Of a stretch of 64,000 nt of DNA, positions 9,121-17,055 are shown one piece after another. The DNA is from Xanthocytophaga flava (lineage in GTDB: Bacteria; Bacteroidota; Bacteroidia; Cytophagales; 172606-1), in NCBI GenBank assembly GCA_030068525.1, contig JASJOS010000009.1:1-64000 (forward strand). The letters are read 5' to 3'. The notes below the pieces were generated by a model. It had not been told where the DNA came from. It did no database searches and saw only the letters and a list, made by a program, of their open reading frames with translations. The position numbers were made by a program, and so were the translations under genes. Numbering within the stretch: the stretch's first letter is position 1; each line of letters opens with the position of its first letter.

Positions 9121-9150
9121 GTAAGGTTTTTCTCTAGCCTCCGACTAAAG
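9121..9150 (+). promoter_or_regulatory. ECF-type promoter for the sigma/anti-sigma genes
   Basis: GTAAGGTTT (9121-9129), 12 bp, CGACTAAAG (9142-9150). It is followed by a short perfect inverted repeat TATCCCC-TTT-GGGGATA (9153-9169) in the leader, then the ATG at 9201. Identical boxes and spacing at 10114 and in mirror image at 9100 argue that the sigma factor drives its own operon. Confidence 0.8.
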
Positions 9151-9200
9151 GGTATCCCCTTTGGGGATAACAAACCCAATGCATACTATTTTACGTATCC

Positions 9201-9800
9201 ATGCAAGCTGAAAACAAGGATTTTAACATCACAACCGATCTACCCATTAATCCACACCAATGGGTAAGTCGCTATGCAGATTATTTGTATACCTATGCCT
9301 TATCCCGACTTACGGACGAGGAGTTAGCCAGGGATCTTGTTCAGGAGACCTTTCTGGCTGCCCTCGAAAGAGCAGATCAATTTAAAGGTAGCAGTACAGA
9401 AAAAACGTGGCTTACGGCTATCCTAAAATACAAAATAGTAGATGTATATCGGAAAAAATCGTCCCAGTTCCTTCACAGTACAGATAGCGTTAGTGCAGAA
9501 AAGCAACAGGAAGACTTTTTTGATCCGGATGACGGACACTGGAATGTAGCTCATCGGCCACAGGCTTTCGGAATAGAAGATCAGGACCCATTCACCCAGA
9601 GTGAATTTACCCATATTCTCCAGCTTTGTATGAAAAAGTTGCCAGCCCTCTGGCTTTCAGTATTCACGATGAAACACATGGATGAAGAAGAGACTGATGC
9701 TATTTGCACGGCCTTAAAAGTAACTCCCTCAAATTTTTGGGTTATCATTCATCGTACAAAAGTAAATCTAAGGGCATGCCTTCAAAAAAACTGGAGTTAG
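9201..9800 (+). CDS. ECF-type RNA polymerase sigma factor
   Basis: 199 aa. Region 2 is visible as HQWVSRYADYLYTYALSRL, then DEELARDLVQETFLAALE and TWLTAILKYKIVDVYRKK. Region 4 is DAICTALKVTPSNFWVIIHR plus the KVNLRACLQ recognition helix. A roughly 50-residue acidic linker (KQQEDFFDPDDGHWNV and on) separates them, as in Bacteroidota sigma-24-like factors paired with ZAS anti-sigma factors. The anti-sigma gene follows 29 bp downstream. The same two-box motif occurs before this gene, the Lys-Met protein gene and, inverted, before the molybdoenzyme operon, defining a likely local regulon. Confidence 0.92.
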   Translation: MQAENKDFNITTDLPINPHQWVSRYADYLYTYALSRLTDEELARDLVQETFLAALERADQFKGSSTEKTWLTAILKYKIVDVYRKKSSQFLHSTDSVSAEKQQEDFFDPDDGHWNVAHRPQAFGIEDQDPFTQSEFTHILQLCMKKLPALWLSVFTMKHMDEEETDAICTALKVTPSNFWVIIHRTKVNLRACLQKNWS

Positions 9801-9829
9801 CCAATACATATACATGTTAACCTATACAC

Positions 9830-10105
9830 ATGGGACCATTGAAGAAAATACAATACAACTGCAGAAAGGCTACATTTCTGATTGAAAAGAAACAACTGGC
9901 CTCTCTGACGCTTCGGGAAAAACTGGAATTAAGGATTCATCTGGCAGGCTGTTCGATCTGTCGAACGTTTCAAAAACAAAGCATTCTGATTAACAGAATG
10001 GTAAAGGATATGTTTACCAATTCCCAACATCAGCAATTTACACTCGATGATGATTACAAAAAACAACTTCAGGACAAAATTGATCAGCAGCTAAATAAAA
10101 ATTAA
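9830..10105 (+). CDS. Zinc-binding (ZAS-type) anti-sigma factor
   Basis: 91 aa, no membrane segment. It has the zinc anti-sigma pattern: Cys11, then H37-x3-C41-x2-C44 in RIHLAGCSICRTFQKQS, as in RsrA/ChrR-like thiol-switch anti-sigma proteins. The C-terminal part is a short helical tail. Being soluble and cysteine-based, it could release the sigma factor when the zinc cluster is oxidised, for example by hypochlorous acid. This differs from the membrane NrsF anti-sigma of the Azospira hypochlorite system. Translation is probably coupled to the sigma gene. Confidence 0.8.
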   Translation: MGPLKKIQYNCRKATFLIEKKQLASLTLREKLELRIHLAGCSICRTFQKQSILINRMVKDMFTNSQHQQFTLDDDYKKQLQDKIDQQLNKN

Positions 10106-10113
10106 CTCTTTTT

Positions 10114-10143
10114 GTAAGGTTTCTCAGAAAGATGCGACTAAAG
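10114..10143 (+). promoter_or_regulatory. ECF-type promoter for the Lys-Met repeat protein
   Basis: GTAAGGTTT (10114-10122), 12 bp, CGACTAAAG (10135-10143), matching 9121-9150 box for box. Transcription would start about 30 nt before the chosen ATG (10174/10180). Confidence 0.8.
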
Positions 10144-10173
10144 GAGAAAAACAGTTTCCATCTACTAAACCTT

Positions 10174-10509
10174 ATGACAATGAAAAGCCTGAAAACATTT
10201 CTCCTGACTGCTGTTGCAGTAGCTTTTGTAACCATTCAGACCAATGCCCAGACAACTCCTTCTACATCAAAAGATACGTCTAAAATGGCAAAAGGAGATC
10301 ATTCCAAAATGTCTAAAATGGATCACAAAATGGACAAGATGTCTGATAAAAAAATGTCAGATAACAAGATGTCCAATAGTAAAATGTCTGATGATAAAAT
10401 GCATGCAGACAAAATGAGTGGTAATAAAACAACGGGAAGTAAGATGTCTGATAAGGATAAGATGTCAGACGATAAAATGAAGAAAAAAGGGGCTGCCAGT
10501 AAAATGTAA
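10174..10509 (+). CDS. Secreted Lys-Met repeat protein (MrpX-like)
   Basis: About 109-111 aa. An earlier ATG at 10132 overlaps the promoter, so the start is 10174 (MTMKSLK) or 10180 (MKSLK). A signal peptide ends near TIQTNAQ. The mature ~85 residues are low complexity, with 14 methionines, every one preceded by Lys, in units like KMSDKKMSDNKM. Acidic and Lys residues make it highly charged and probably unstructured. Similar pentapeptide proteins exist in Bacteroidota, often annotated only as hypothetical. With its ECF promoter and a molybdoenzyme of MsrP type in the same regulon, the best reading is an oxidant-sacrificing methionine store in the periplasm. Metal binding by Met/His/Asp is the alternative. 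An intrinsic terminator follows. Confidence 0.85.
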   Translation: MTMKSLKTFLLTAVAVAFVTIQTNAQTTPSTSKDTSKMAKGDHSKMSKMDHKMDKMSDKKMSDNKMSNSKMSDDKMHADKMSGNKTTGSKMSDKDKMSDDKMKKKGAASKM

Positions 10510-10520
10510 AGCCTGATAAG

Positions 10521-10550
10521 GGTTCAGCAGATTGTCTGCTGAACCTGGTA
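10521..10550 (+). terminator. Intrinsic terminator after Lys-Met protein
   Basis: GGTTCAGCAGA (10521-10531) pairs perfectly with TCTGCTGAACC (10535-10545) around TTG. The TTG start of a longer peroxiredoxin frame lies in this loop and is therefore rejected as a start. Confidence 0.75.
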
Positions 10551-10603
10551 TTCAGATTATTTATTTCTATTCAACTAATTCCAGTCATATTAATTTCACT
10601 ACT

Positions 10604-11290
10604 ATGAATCATTCACCAAAGCCTCTGGAAAGAAGGCTTTTTGTTTTTCTGCTAACAATGTGTCTTACAGTTGGCAGCCAGACTCTGATGCTGGCAAAAA
10701 CTAATCGCTATCCTTCATCTGGCACTGATCCTTTAGATTCTTCTATTGTCCAAAAGCCAACAGATATCAGTCCCTTACTGATCGGAGAGCCTGTTCCTTT
10801 GGCTTCTCTTCCTGATGTTACAGGAAAGATGATTAATCTGAAAGAAAAATTAAGTCAAAAGCCAACCATTCTTATCTTCTATCGGGGTGGATGGTGTCCT
10901 TTCTGTAATAAGCAGCTGGCCGGTATTCAAGCGATTGAAGGTAATCTGCGTACTATGGGTTACCAAATCATTGCCATTAGCACTGATAGCCCGGAATATC
11001 TGGCAAAAACAGTAAACCAGGAAAAGCTGACCTATACGTTATTGTCAGATAGTGATCTTTCTGTTTCCAAACAATTTGGGATTGCCTATGCTGCTCCTGC
11101 CAATTATGAGAAAATTCTACAGGAAGGATCAAAAGGAAAAAATGTCGATAAACTTTTGCCTGTACCCTCTGTTTTTATTGTGGACACAAAAGGAGTCATT
11201 CAGTTTGAGTACATCAACCCAGACTTCAAACAACGAATTAGTTCAGCCATGTTACAGTCTGTTGCACAGGCTCTTAAAAAAGAGTTGTAG
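10604..11290 (+). CDS. Exported AhpC/TSA peroxiredoxin-like protein
   Basis: About 228 aa from the ATG at 10604. The N-terminus has a basic/hydrophobic export signal (LERRLFVFLLTMCLTVGSQTL). The thioredoxin-fold domain carries FYRGGWCPFCNKQLAGIQ with a CxxC active site, then ISTDSPEYLAKTV, LLSDSDLSVSKQFGIAY and a cis-Pro region PVPSVFIVDTKG. The CPFC motif is that of AhpC/TSA proteins of the peroxiredoxin-like type. It lies directly after the oxidative-stress module but behind a terminator, and no ECF box precedes it, so shared control is not shown. Confidence 0.85.
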   Translation: MNHSPKPLERRLFVFLLTMCLTVGSQTLMLAKTNRYPSSGTDPLDSSIVQKPTDISPLLIGEPVPLASLPDVTGKMINLKEKLSQKPTILIFYRGGWCPFCNKQLAGIQAIEGNLRTMGYQIIAISTDSPEYLAKTVNQEKLTYTLLSDSDLSVSKQFGIAYAAPANYEKILQEGSKGKNVDKLLPVPSVFIVDTKGVIQFEYINPDFKQRISSAMLQSVAQALKKEL

Positions 11291-11352
11291 CTTGTAGATT
11301 TTATTCTGCTACAATAGATATACCTGAGTCATCTCGAATATTGGATATGAGT

Positions 11353-11400
11353 AAACCCAAGTCTATACTTTGAAAAGAGTGTAGACTTGGGTTTATTTTT
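11353..11400 (+). terminator. Intrinsic terminator after peroxiredoxin-like gene
   Basis: AAACCCAAGTCTATAC (11353-11368) pairs with GTAGACTTGGGTTT (11381-11394), followed by ATTTTT. The rest of 11400-11557 shows nothing I can support. Confidence 0.75.
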
Positions 11401-11557
11401 GAGAAAGCTCTCTTTCTATGTTAGTTTATAATCCAGAACATATCTCTTCTTATCGCCTTGTCACTTTTTTGGGCAAGCAAAAAAGTAAGAGGTCAATGGA
11501 AGAATGATGAAAGGGACAATAAACCAACTCAGGAAGAGAAATGTGTCAAAAATCAAT

Positions 11558-11594
11558 CAGCGCCTATACTCTTTTCAAAAGAATAGGCGCTGAT
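11558..11594 (-). terminator. Intrinsic terminator for the spondin lipoprotein gene
   Basis: ATCAGCGCCTAT (11558-11569) pairs with ATAGGCGCTGAT (11583-11594). On the minus strand the stem is followed by a T-rich tract, which fits termination of the gene ending at 11679. Confidence 0.7.
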
Positions 11595-11678
11595 CTTGTA
11601 AAACAAACTTTCATCTAAAATTGCGAATGACTCATATTGGGCAATATGTCTCACTCTTGCATAAGAATATCATGTAAT

Positions 11679-12983
11679 TTACTGAAGTGTCACTTTAAGT
11701 ATGTCTGTTATGGCAGGCAGTGTTGTAAACGCATTGGGGTTCGGTACTTCGGCAATGGCTTGGGACTCTTTTAAAGGTGTACCTGCCAGGTTAAACTGAG
11801 TGATTCCGGCTCCTGGAAACTGATTAATGGCTGTGCCATCATCATAGAGTTTGATCGTGGAGGTAATATCTCCTTTTGTGGTGGCATCCACTCCATTATC
11901 AGCCGACGCAAAGAACCAGTCGTTGGAAAAGCCATACATCGTGGCAATAGCTATTCTATCTCCCGCTGAAACAGAAATCTGTTGTGAAACCATTCCACCC
12001 TGTTGATTGCCAATAACAGGAAGTAAGACTTTGGTACTGGGAGCTGGCAATACATACACGGCTTTAATCCCAGGCTTTCCTTTCAGGTAAGCCGCTAGTG
12101 TATCTGCGTTGCCTTGCTGAGCCAACGGTTTCAGACCTTGTCCCCGATCCACTTCACCTGTCTTGTAGATAGGATTATCTATTCCATTGTAAACCACTAC
12201 CAGCACAGGTGAAAGAGGTGTAAAAATGCCTGTCATATCTTTGATATAAGCACTCAATACAGAATTGTCACCAGCCTCTGCAATATTGGTCAACCCATTG
12301 GCCGTAGGCTGTCCGCTGGTGTAGAGAGGATTCGCATCCAACAGGTTTCCCCCAACTATATACGAAACCGCCCATACACCGGGACTAAGAGGTGTTTCGT
12401 TGGCTGTGCCACCAGAGATGTTTTCAAGGGTAAGAGTAAACTGAGAATTACCTTTGTATTGCAGGGTTGCTTTTACCAGTTTGGACGCAGGAAGATAGGC
12501 ATTGCCTTGTGCATCCGAACCGTTTACTTCTGTAACAGACTGGCTGTCTACAGTGCCCGGATGGTTCACTGTAGATCCTGGCTTTTGATTGATACGTGTA
12601 CCATTGTCCCATAATTTAATCTGTGCAGACACATCCCCTTCTATTGGCATTCCATTGGAGTCATATAGCAAAATACCTGGGTTTGCTGGGGCAAAAAACA
12701 AGTCATTGGACCATCCATACATGGTAGCGAAGGTGATTGCCTCTCCTTTGGCTGCTGAAAACGAAATGCTGACCATCTGTCCCGGAAGAATCACAGCCGG
12801 AGAGCCCGTTCCCTGAAAAGTACCTGACTCTACCAACGGTTTTGAGTTGAGTACATTCTCTACTGTGATAGTTGTTTGTTGTGATGGTGTTACAGCATTG
12901 TTATTATCATCTTTACAAGCTGAAAGATTACATGCTAAAAATGCCACTACTGCCCAGCGGCTGATGTTTTGAAAATAGTTCAT
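11679..12983 (-). CDS. Spondin-domain lipoprotein
   Basis: 434 aa. A lipobox LSACKDD follows the signal peptide. Two tandem spondin-N-like repeats are clear: residues ~40-200 (ITFATMYGWSNDLFFAP, then LWDNGTRINQKPG) and ~225-430 (IAIATMYGFSNDWFFAS, then LYDDGTAINQFPG). Spondin domains in Bacteroidota are surface or periplasmic lipoproteins with unknown ligand. The gene is monocistronic with its own terminator. Confidence 0.85.
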   Translation of the reverse strand: MNYFQNISRWAVVAFLACNLSACKDDNNNAVTPSQQTTITVENVLNSKPLVESGTFQGTGSPAVILPGQMVSISFSAAKGEAITFATMYGWSNDLFFAPANPGILLYDSNGMPIEGDVSAQIKLWDNGTRINQKPGSTVNHPGTVDSQSVTEVNGSDAQGNAYLPASKLVKATLQYKGNSQFTLTLENISGGTANETPLSPGVWAVSYIVGGNLLDANPLYTSGQPTANGLTNIAEAGDNSVLSAYIKDMTGIFTPLSPVLVVVYNGIDNPIYKTGEVDRGQGLKPLAQQGNADTLAAYLKGKPGIKAVYVLPAPSTKVLLPVIGNQQGGMVSQQISVSAGDRIAIATMYGFSNDWFFASADNGVDATTKGDITSTIKLYDDGTAINQFPGAGITQFNLAGTPLKESQAIAEVPNPNAFTTLPAITDILKVTLQ

Positions 12984-13259
12984 AAGGAATGTTTTTCCTT
13001 CTTTGTCGGGATGGAATTGTTTTCCTTACAAATCTTCTGTAAAAAAATGTAAAGATGATTACAGGTGAGGATAGTGAGAGGATTTGTATTTATTTTTTGT
13101 GTTTTCTATTTCTTAAAAATAACAACAGAAAACAATAGTTACGATTAGTTTTTCTTCAGGTGAGAGGGGTTCAAATGCCGTGTTTTTCACAAAAAAATCG
13201 AGTCTATCTCTGATTCTTAGTTGAATATCTGAACTATCCTGCAAACTACAAGGAGAGGT

Positions 13260-14183
13260 TTAATCAAATGAAGCCCTAAACTCCAGCGGAGACATGTCTG
13301 TTTTGGACTTAAACAGTTTGCTGAATGATTGTGAATATTCAAATCCTAACTGATAGGCAATTTCACTGACAGATAATTCAGTGGTAGACAGCTTTTCTTT
13401 TGCTTTTTCAATCAGCATGTTATGTATGTGCTGTTGGGTGTTTTGTCCTGTCAGCATTTTGAGTAGGCTACGTAAATAAGAGGGAGATATAGCAAGTTCT
13501 TTTGAAATATACTGAGCTGTAGGCAATCCTCTACTTATCAGGTTCTCATTATTGAAATAATCGGTAAGCAATATAGTTACGCGTTCCAAAATCTGATGGT
13601 TCGTTTTTTCACGGGTAAGAAACTGACGATGGTAAAATCTTTCAGCATAACTAAGCAATGTTTCAATTTGTGAAATGATAATCTGTTTGCTGAATTTATC
13701 AATATTTGTGTGGTACTCCTGCTGAATGTTTTGAATGATACCAGTGATTAGTATTTCTTCCTTTTCAGAAAGAAACAGTGCCTCATTCACGGAATAGGTA
13801 AAATATTCATACTGTCTGATGTTTTTAGCTAATGGCGTATTCCACAAAAAATCAGGATGAATAAGCAATGCCCAACCTGACTTTTCCGGCTCCTCATTTT
13901 CAGTATCAGGAGCGATACTAAAAATCTGGTTGGGCGACATAAATGACAGGATGCCTTTGTTGAAATCATAAAGCTGTTGTCCATACCTTACTTTTACATT
14001 GGAAGATCTTTTCAATGCAATCCAATAAAAATCCAATGTCAGGGTTGTATATTCATCTATATGTAAATGCCTGAGACATTCCAGGTCGATGATACTGATC
14101 AATGGATGTTCAGGGGCAGGCAACCGTCTGAGTTGATGAAACTCGCTGATGGTTTTAATGCTATAAAATTTCTGGCTTGTCAT
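13260..14183 (-). CDS. AraC-family transcriptional regulator
   Basis: 307 aa. The C-terminal ~100 residues contain both helix-turn-helix motifs: TAQYISKELAISPSYLRSLLKMLTGQN and SVSEIAYQLGFEYSQSFSKLFKSKTDMSPLEFR. The N-terminal cupin-like domain (SFMSPNQIFSI) should bind an effector. It starts 4 bp after the YceI stop, so both are one operon and the regulator may control YceI expression. Confidence 0.9.
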   Translation of the reverse strand: MTSQKFYSIKTISEFHQLRRLPAPEHPLISIIDLECLRHLHIDEYTTLTLDFYWIALKRSSNVKVRYGQQLYDFNKGILSFMSPNQIFSIAPDTENEEPEKSGWALLIHPDFLWNTPLAKNIRQYEYFTYSVNEALFLSEKEEILITGIIQNIQQEYHTNIDKFSKQIIISQIETLLSYAERFYHRQFLTREKTNHQILERVTILLTDYFNNENLISRGLPTAQYISKELAISPSYLRSLLKMLTGQNTQQHIHNMLIEKAKEKLSTTELSVSEIAYQLGFEYSQSFSKLFKSKTDMSPLEFRASFD

Positions 14184-14187
14184 CAGA

Positions 14188-14706
14188 CTATATTTGTTTC
14201 ACAATCTGTATGCTGCTGTAGAGTTTTATCTCATCACCTAAACCTGGATTTACAGGACCTACACCAAAGTCATGACGGTTGATCTTTGTATTTATTGTAA
14301 AGCCGGCTTTCTTGTTTCCAAAACGATCCTTTTCGACAATGCCACCATGTTCGACGTCAATCACTATTGATTTGCCAATGCCTTTTATCATAAGATTGCC
14401 ATGCAATTTATAGCTTTCCTCATCGGTTCTTTCCATTCTGGTACTTTCAAATGTAATCGTTGGGAAGTGTTCGGAATCAAAAAACGCTACGGCCTGCAAG
14501 TGCTTCTCACGTTCTGGATTATTTGTATCAATAGAATGTACATCTGCTATAAAATTAATTTTTGCATTAGTAAAGTCATCCCCATGTGATTCGACCATTA
14601 CTTCAAACTTTTTAACAGATCCTGTAACTGTTGAAATCATCAAATGCTTGATTTTAAATTGTAGTTCGCTGTGAGCAGAGTCTGAAATCCATTTTGTTGT
14701 TGCCAT
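14188..14706 (-). CDS. YceI-family lipid-binding protein
   Basis: 172 aa from the ATG at 14706; a longer frame from 14742 adds a non-conserved start. The YceI lipocalin-like pattern is present: WISDSAHSELQFKIKHLMIS, then DVHSIDTNNPEREKHLQ, FPTITFEST and the C-terminal RHDFGVGPVNPGLGDEIKL. No signal peptide is seen, so this version is probably cytoplasmic. YceI proteins bind isoprenoid-type lipids; the substrate here is unknown. Confidence 0.9.
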   Translation of the reverse strand: MATTKWISDSAHSELQFKIKHLMISTVTGSVKKFEVMVESHGDDFTNAKINFIADVHSIDTNNPEREKHLQAVAFFDSEHFPTITFESTRMERTDEESYKLHGNLMIKGIGKSIVIDVEHGGIVEKDRFGNKKAGFTINTKINRHDFGVGPVNPGLGDEIKLYSSIQIVKQI

Positions 14707-15245
14707 ACTTTTATTTGTTTTCTGATAATGCAAAATTGCCATACTGTCAGAAAACAGATGTAGCTCAAACGACTGTTGTTGTATCCCAAACGACTCTTAT
14801 AAGTACCAAAAAGTTATATTCTTTCTTTCTGTTCACAAGTAAGCTGCACAATCAGCCTCTTTAAGAAAGATGGTATTTTCCCCATCGTTGGTTTTGCGAC
14901 TCTGGATGAAAGTAGCTATGTAATCCGTCATTGATTTTCAACATACCTATTGTCTTTCCCAGATTGATGTTATCGCCAAGCTAAACGATGGTGAAAATTC
15001 ATCTGTAGTTGGCAGGATACTTTCATTTTCAACCGATGCATTTCCAGGAACGGTTTCTTTGCACAAATTCTGTCAATGTTCTCCCATCCCTCGCAGAGCG
15101 GAAACTAATCTTGCCAGCTGAATGTTCCAAAAGCTAAGCGTACTATTGCCAGGCATTACAACGGCAATGCCACTATAACTTTGTAACTATCATTTTGTAA
15201 TTTCATTTTCCTCTTCTTCTCAAAGGTTGTGTCACACTAGCCAAC
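14707..15245. other. Gene-free interval with a decayed repeat
   Basis: No intact gene. At 14963-15015 a stretch reads IDVIAKLNDGENSSVVG in one frame and is related to the repeats at 35270 and 37850 (DILAKLNDGERSLVRIP). It runs on to a stop near 15115 without a start, so it is a relic. The interval also holds the promoter regions of the divergent YceI and kinase genes. Confidence 0.5.
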
Positions 15246-16475
15246 GTGCTGTACTCACAACATCAAGTCGATCTGGATACAAACCCAATCGACGCTATGG
15301 ACGCACCCTTGGATTTTTACTCTGCTGCCTTTTTATCTCAACTGGCACAACAAAGCAGCTTTATTGTTTTTGCTTTCGATCCGGATCTTCAACAGTTTCC
15401 CTATTTGAATCCGGCATTTGAACAGGTATTTAACCGTAGCCGCCAACAATTGAAAATCAGCCAGCTGTGGGACCTGGTTCATCCCGAAGACCGATCCTAT
15501 GTAAGCGATATCTACCAGCAACTGCTTAACCAGCCAGCTACTGGTCAACAAACGCCGGATAAAGAGACTAGCCGACAGGAGGAAGCTACCCGGCAACCCA
15601 TGGAGTTTCGTATTCAGCTTGAAGACCGGACAATCAAATGGCTGCGTCTGCTGCCCTTGTCTATTCCGGTTGGCTTAGATAAAACCAGTTCGGACAAACG
15701 CCTGCTGGGTGGTATGATAGAAGATATCACTAAATTAAAATACTACCTGGATGTAGAAACCAAGTATTCCAACAAGAAAAACGCTATTCTCCATATACTT
15801 TCCCATGAACTGGCCGGACCGTTGGGCACAATTCAGTCGCTATCCTCACTGACGATCAGTCGTTTGAAAGAATACAATGATGAGGATCTGATACGGGTAG
15901 TCAGCCTGATTTCCCAGACCAGCAAACATTCGCTCAAGCTGATCCGCGACTTTGTCGAACAAGAATTTTTAGAATCTTCCGAGGTAGATGTAGTCAAAGG
16001 GCGTGTGGATCTGGTGCAAAAGACACGTGAGTTGATAGAGCAGTTTCAGCATACCCCCCAGCAAAAGCTACTCACCTTTCAGCTTACCAGTTCAGACCCG
16101 TCAATCTATGTAGCGATTGACGAAGTTAAGTTTATACTGGCAATTACCAACCTGGTTTCCAACTCCATTAAGTTTACTCCTGAAGGCGGACTGATTGCTG
16201 TTCATATCGAAGACCAGCCCGAGTCAGATTCAGTATTGGTACGTGTAGAAGATAACGGCATCGGTATACCAGAAAAGTACCACAGTTCACTGTTTGACAA
16301 GTTTACCAAAGCCCGCCGGCCGGGCCTGCACAACGAGCCAACCACCGGTCTGGGCATGTCAATCATCAAGACCATTGTAGAGTGGCATCAGGGCAAGATC
16401 TGGTTTGAAAGCCAGGAAGGTAAGGGAACCACTTTCTTTGTGCAGATTCCCCGTTATATAGAGAGCAAGCCGTGA
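15246..16475 (+). CDS. PAS-domain sensor histidine kinase
   Basis: 409 aa, no membrane helix. A PAS domain occupies ~25-165 (FIVFAFDPDLQQFPYLNPAFEQVF, ending LGGMIEDITKLK). The DHp helix has the phospho-accepting His in ILHILSHELAGPLGTIQSL. The ATPase domain shows all boxes: N (NLVSNSIKFTPEGG), G1 (VEDNGIGIPEKY), F (LFDKFTKA) and G2 (TTGLGMSIIKTIV). It is a soluble kinase for an internal signal. No adjacent response regulator is seen, so the partner is elsewhere. The start at 15246 could also be a later Met (about residue 18). Confidence 0.9.
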   Translation: MLYSQHQVDLDTNPIDAMDAPLDFYSAAFLSQLAQQSSFIVFAFDPDLQQFPYLNPAFEQVFNRSRQQLKISQLWDLVHPEDRSYVSDIYQQLLNQPATGQQTPDKETSRQEEATRQPMEFRIQLEDRTIKWLRLLPLSIPVGLDKTSSDKRLLGGMIEDITKLKYYLDVETKYSNKKNAILHILSHELAGPLGTIQSLSSLTISRLKEYNDEDLIRVVSLISQTSKHSLKLIRDFVEQEFLESSEVDVVKGRVDLVQKTRELIEQFQHTPQQKLLTFQLTSSDPSIYVAIDEVKFILAITNLVSNSIKFTPEGGLIAVHIEDQPESDSVLVRVEDNGIGIPEKYHSSLFDKFTKARRPGLHNEPTTGLGMSIIKTIVEWHQGKIWFESQEGKGTTFFVQIPRYIESKP

Positions 16476-17055
16476 AAGTGTATTCTATTCCATCTCTTTT
16501 CCGGAAATAAAGGAAGTCTCTGGCACAAGCATCCGCTCAATGATATCAAGCAAGCAACGCTGTCAAGCTAAGAGAGTTTGTTCCTTTTTCTCTGTTTATT
16601 TTTTGCCTTTCGGAAAGAAGATTTTTCTTCCTGTTCAAAAACACTAGACCCTTTTTTGTTCTTCAGAAGGATAGTGAGGGAAAATTCCCTACAGGTAGTA
16701 CAAAAGGGAAGTGACAGCCATTCAGAAGACGAAAAAGAGAGATTGCGATGGGAATAAAATGGGAGACAGAGCAACAAAACAAACTAGCTACCATTTTTAA
16801 AGCTTTAACCTTCGGGCATGCATAGCGATCCTTTTAGGATGAGACACTCCCTGGGTTGCCTACATGATCAGCTGAAACGACTGTGGTCGTTCCCTTAGTT
16901 TGCCAGTAGTAAAAGAAAGAATAAATTTGCAATCAACTCACATAAATTATGGAGTTTTTCAGGTAGCCTCTCAACCTGTCAAACAAAAAAATTAAGGTGT
17001 TATATGTGTAATAGTTATCTCTGTATGGCTTTATTTGTGTAGTAATCAAATCTGT
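16476..17055. other. Gene-free interval upstream of the LytS/LytTR genes
   Basis: No convincing coding sequence. A 69-codon minus-strand frame (16568-16777) is Lys/Ser-rich, lacks a recognisable domain and is probably spurious. A small hairpin GAACGACCACAGTCGTTTC-type pairing occurs near 16876-16896. The rest looks like promoter DNA for the genes at 17056. Confidence 0.5.

Noticed and set aside
10532-10603. TTG start for the peroxiredoxin-like protein
   Set aside because: The codon sits in a terminator loop; the export signal begins at the ATG at 10604.
16568-16777. Minus-strand 69-aa protein
   Set aside because: Low-complexity Ser/Lys/Leu text with no domain, signal or conserved neighbour.
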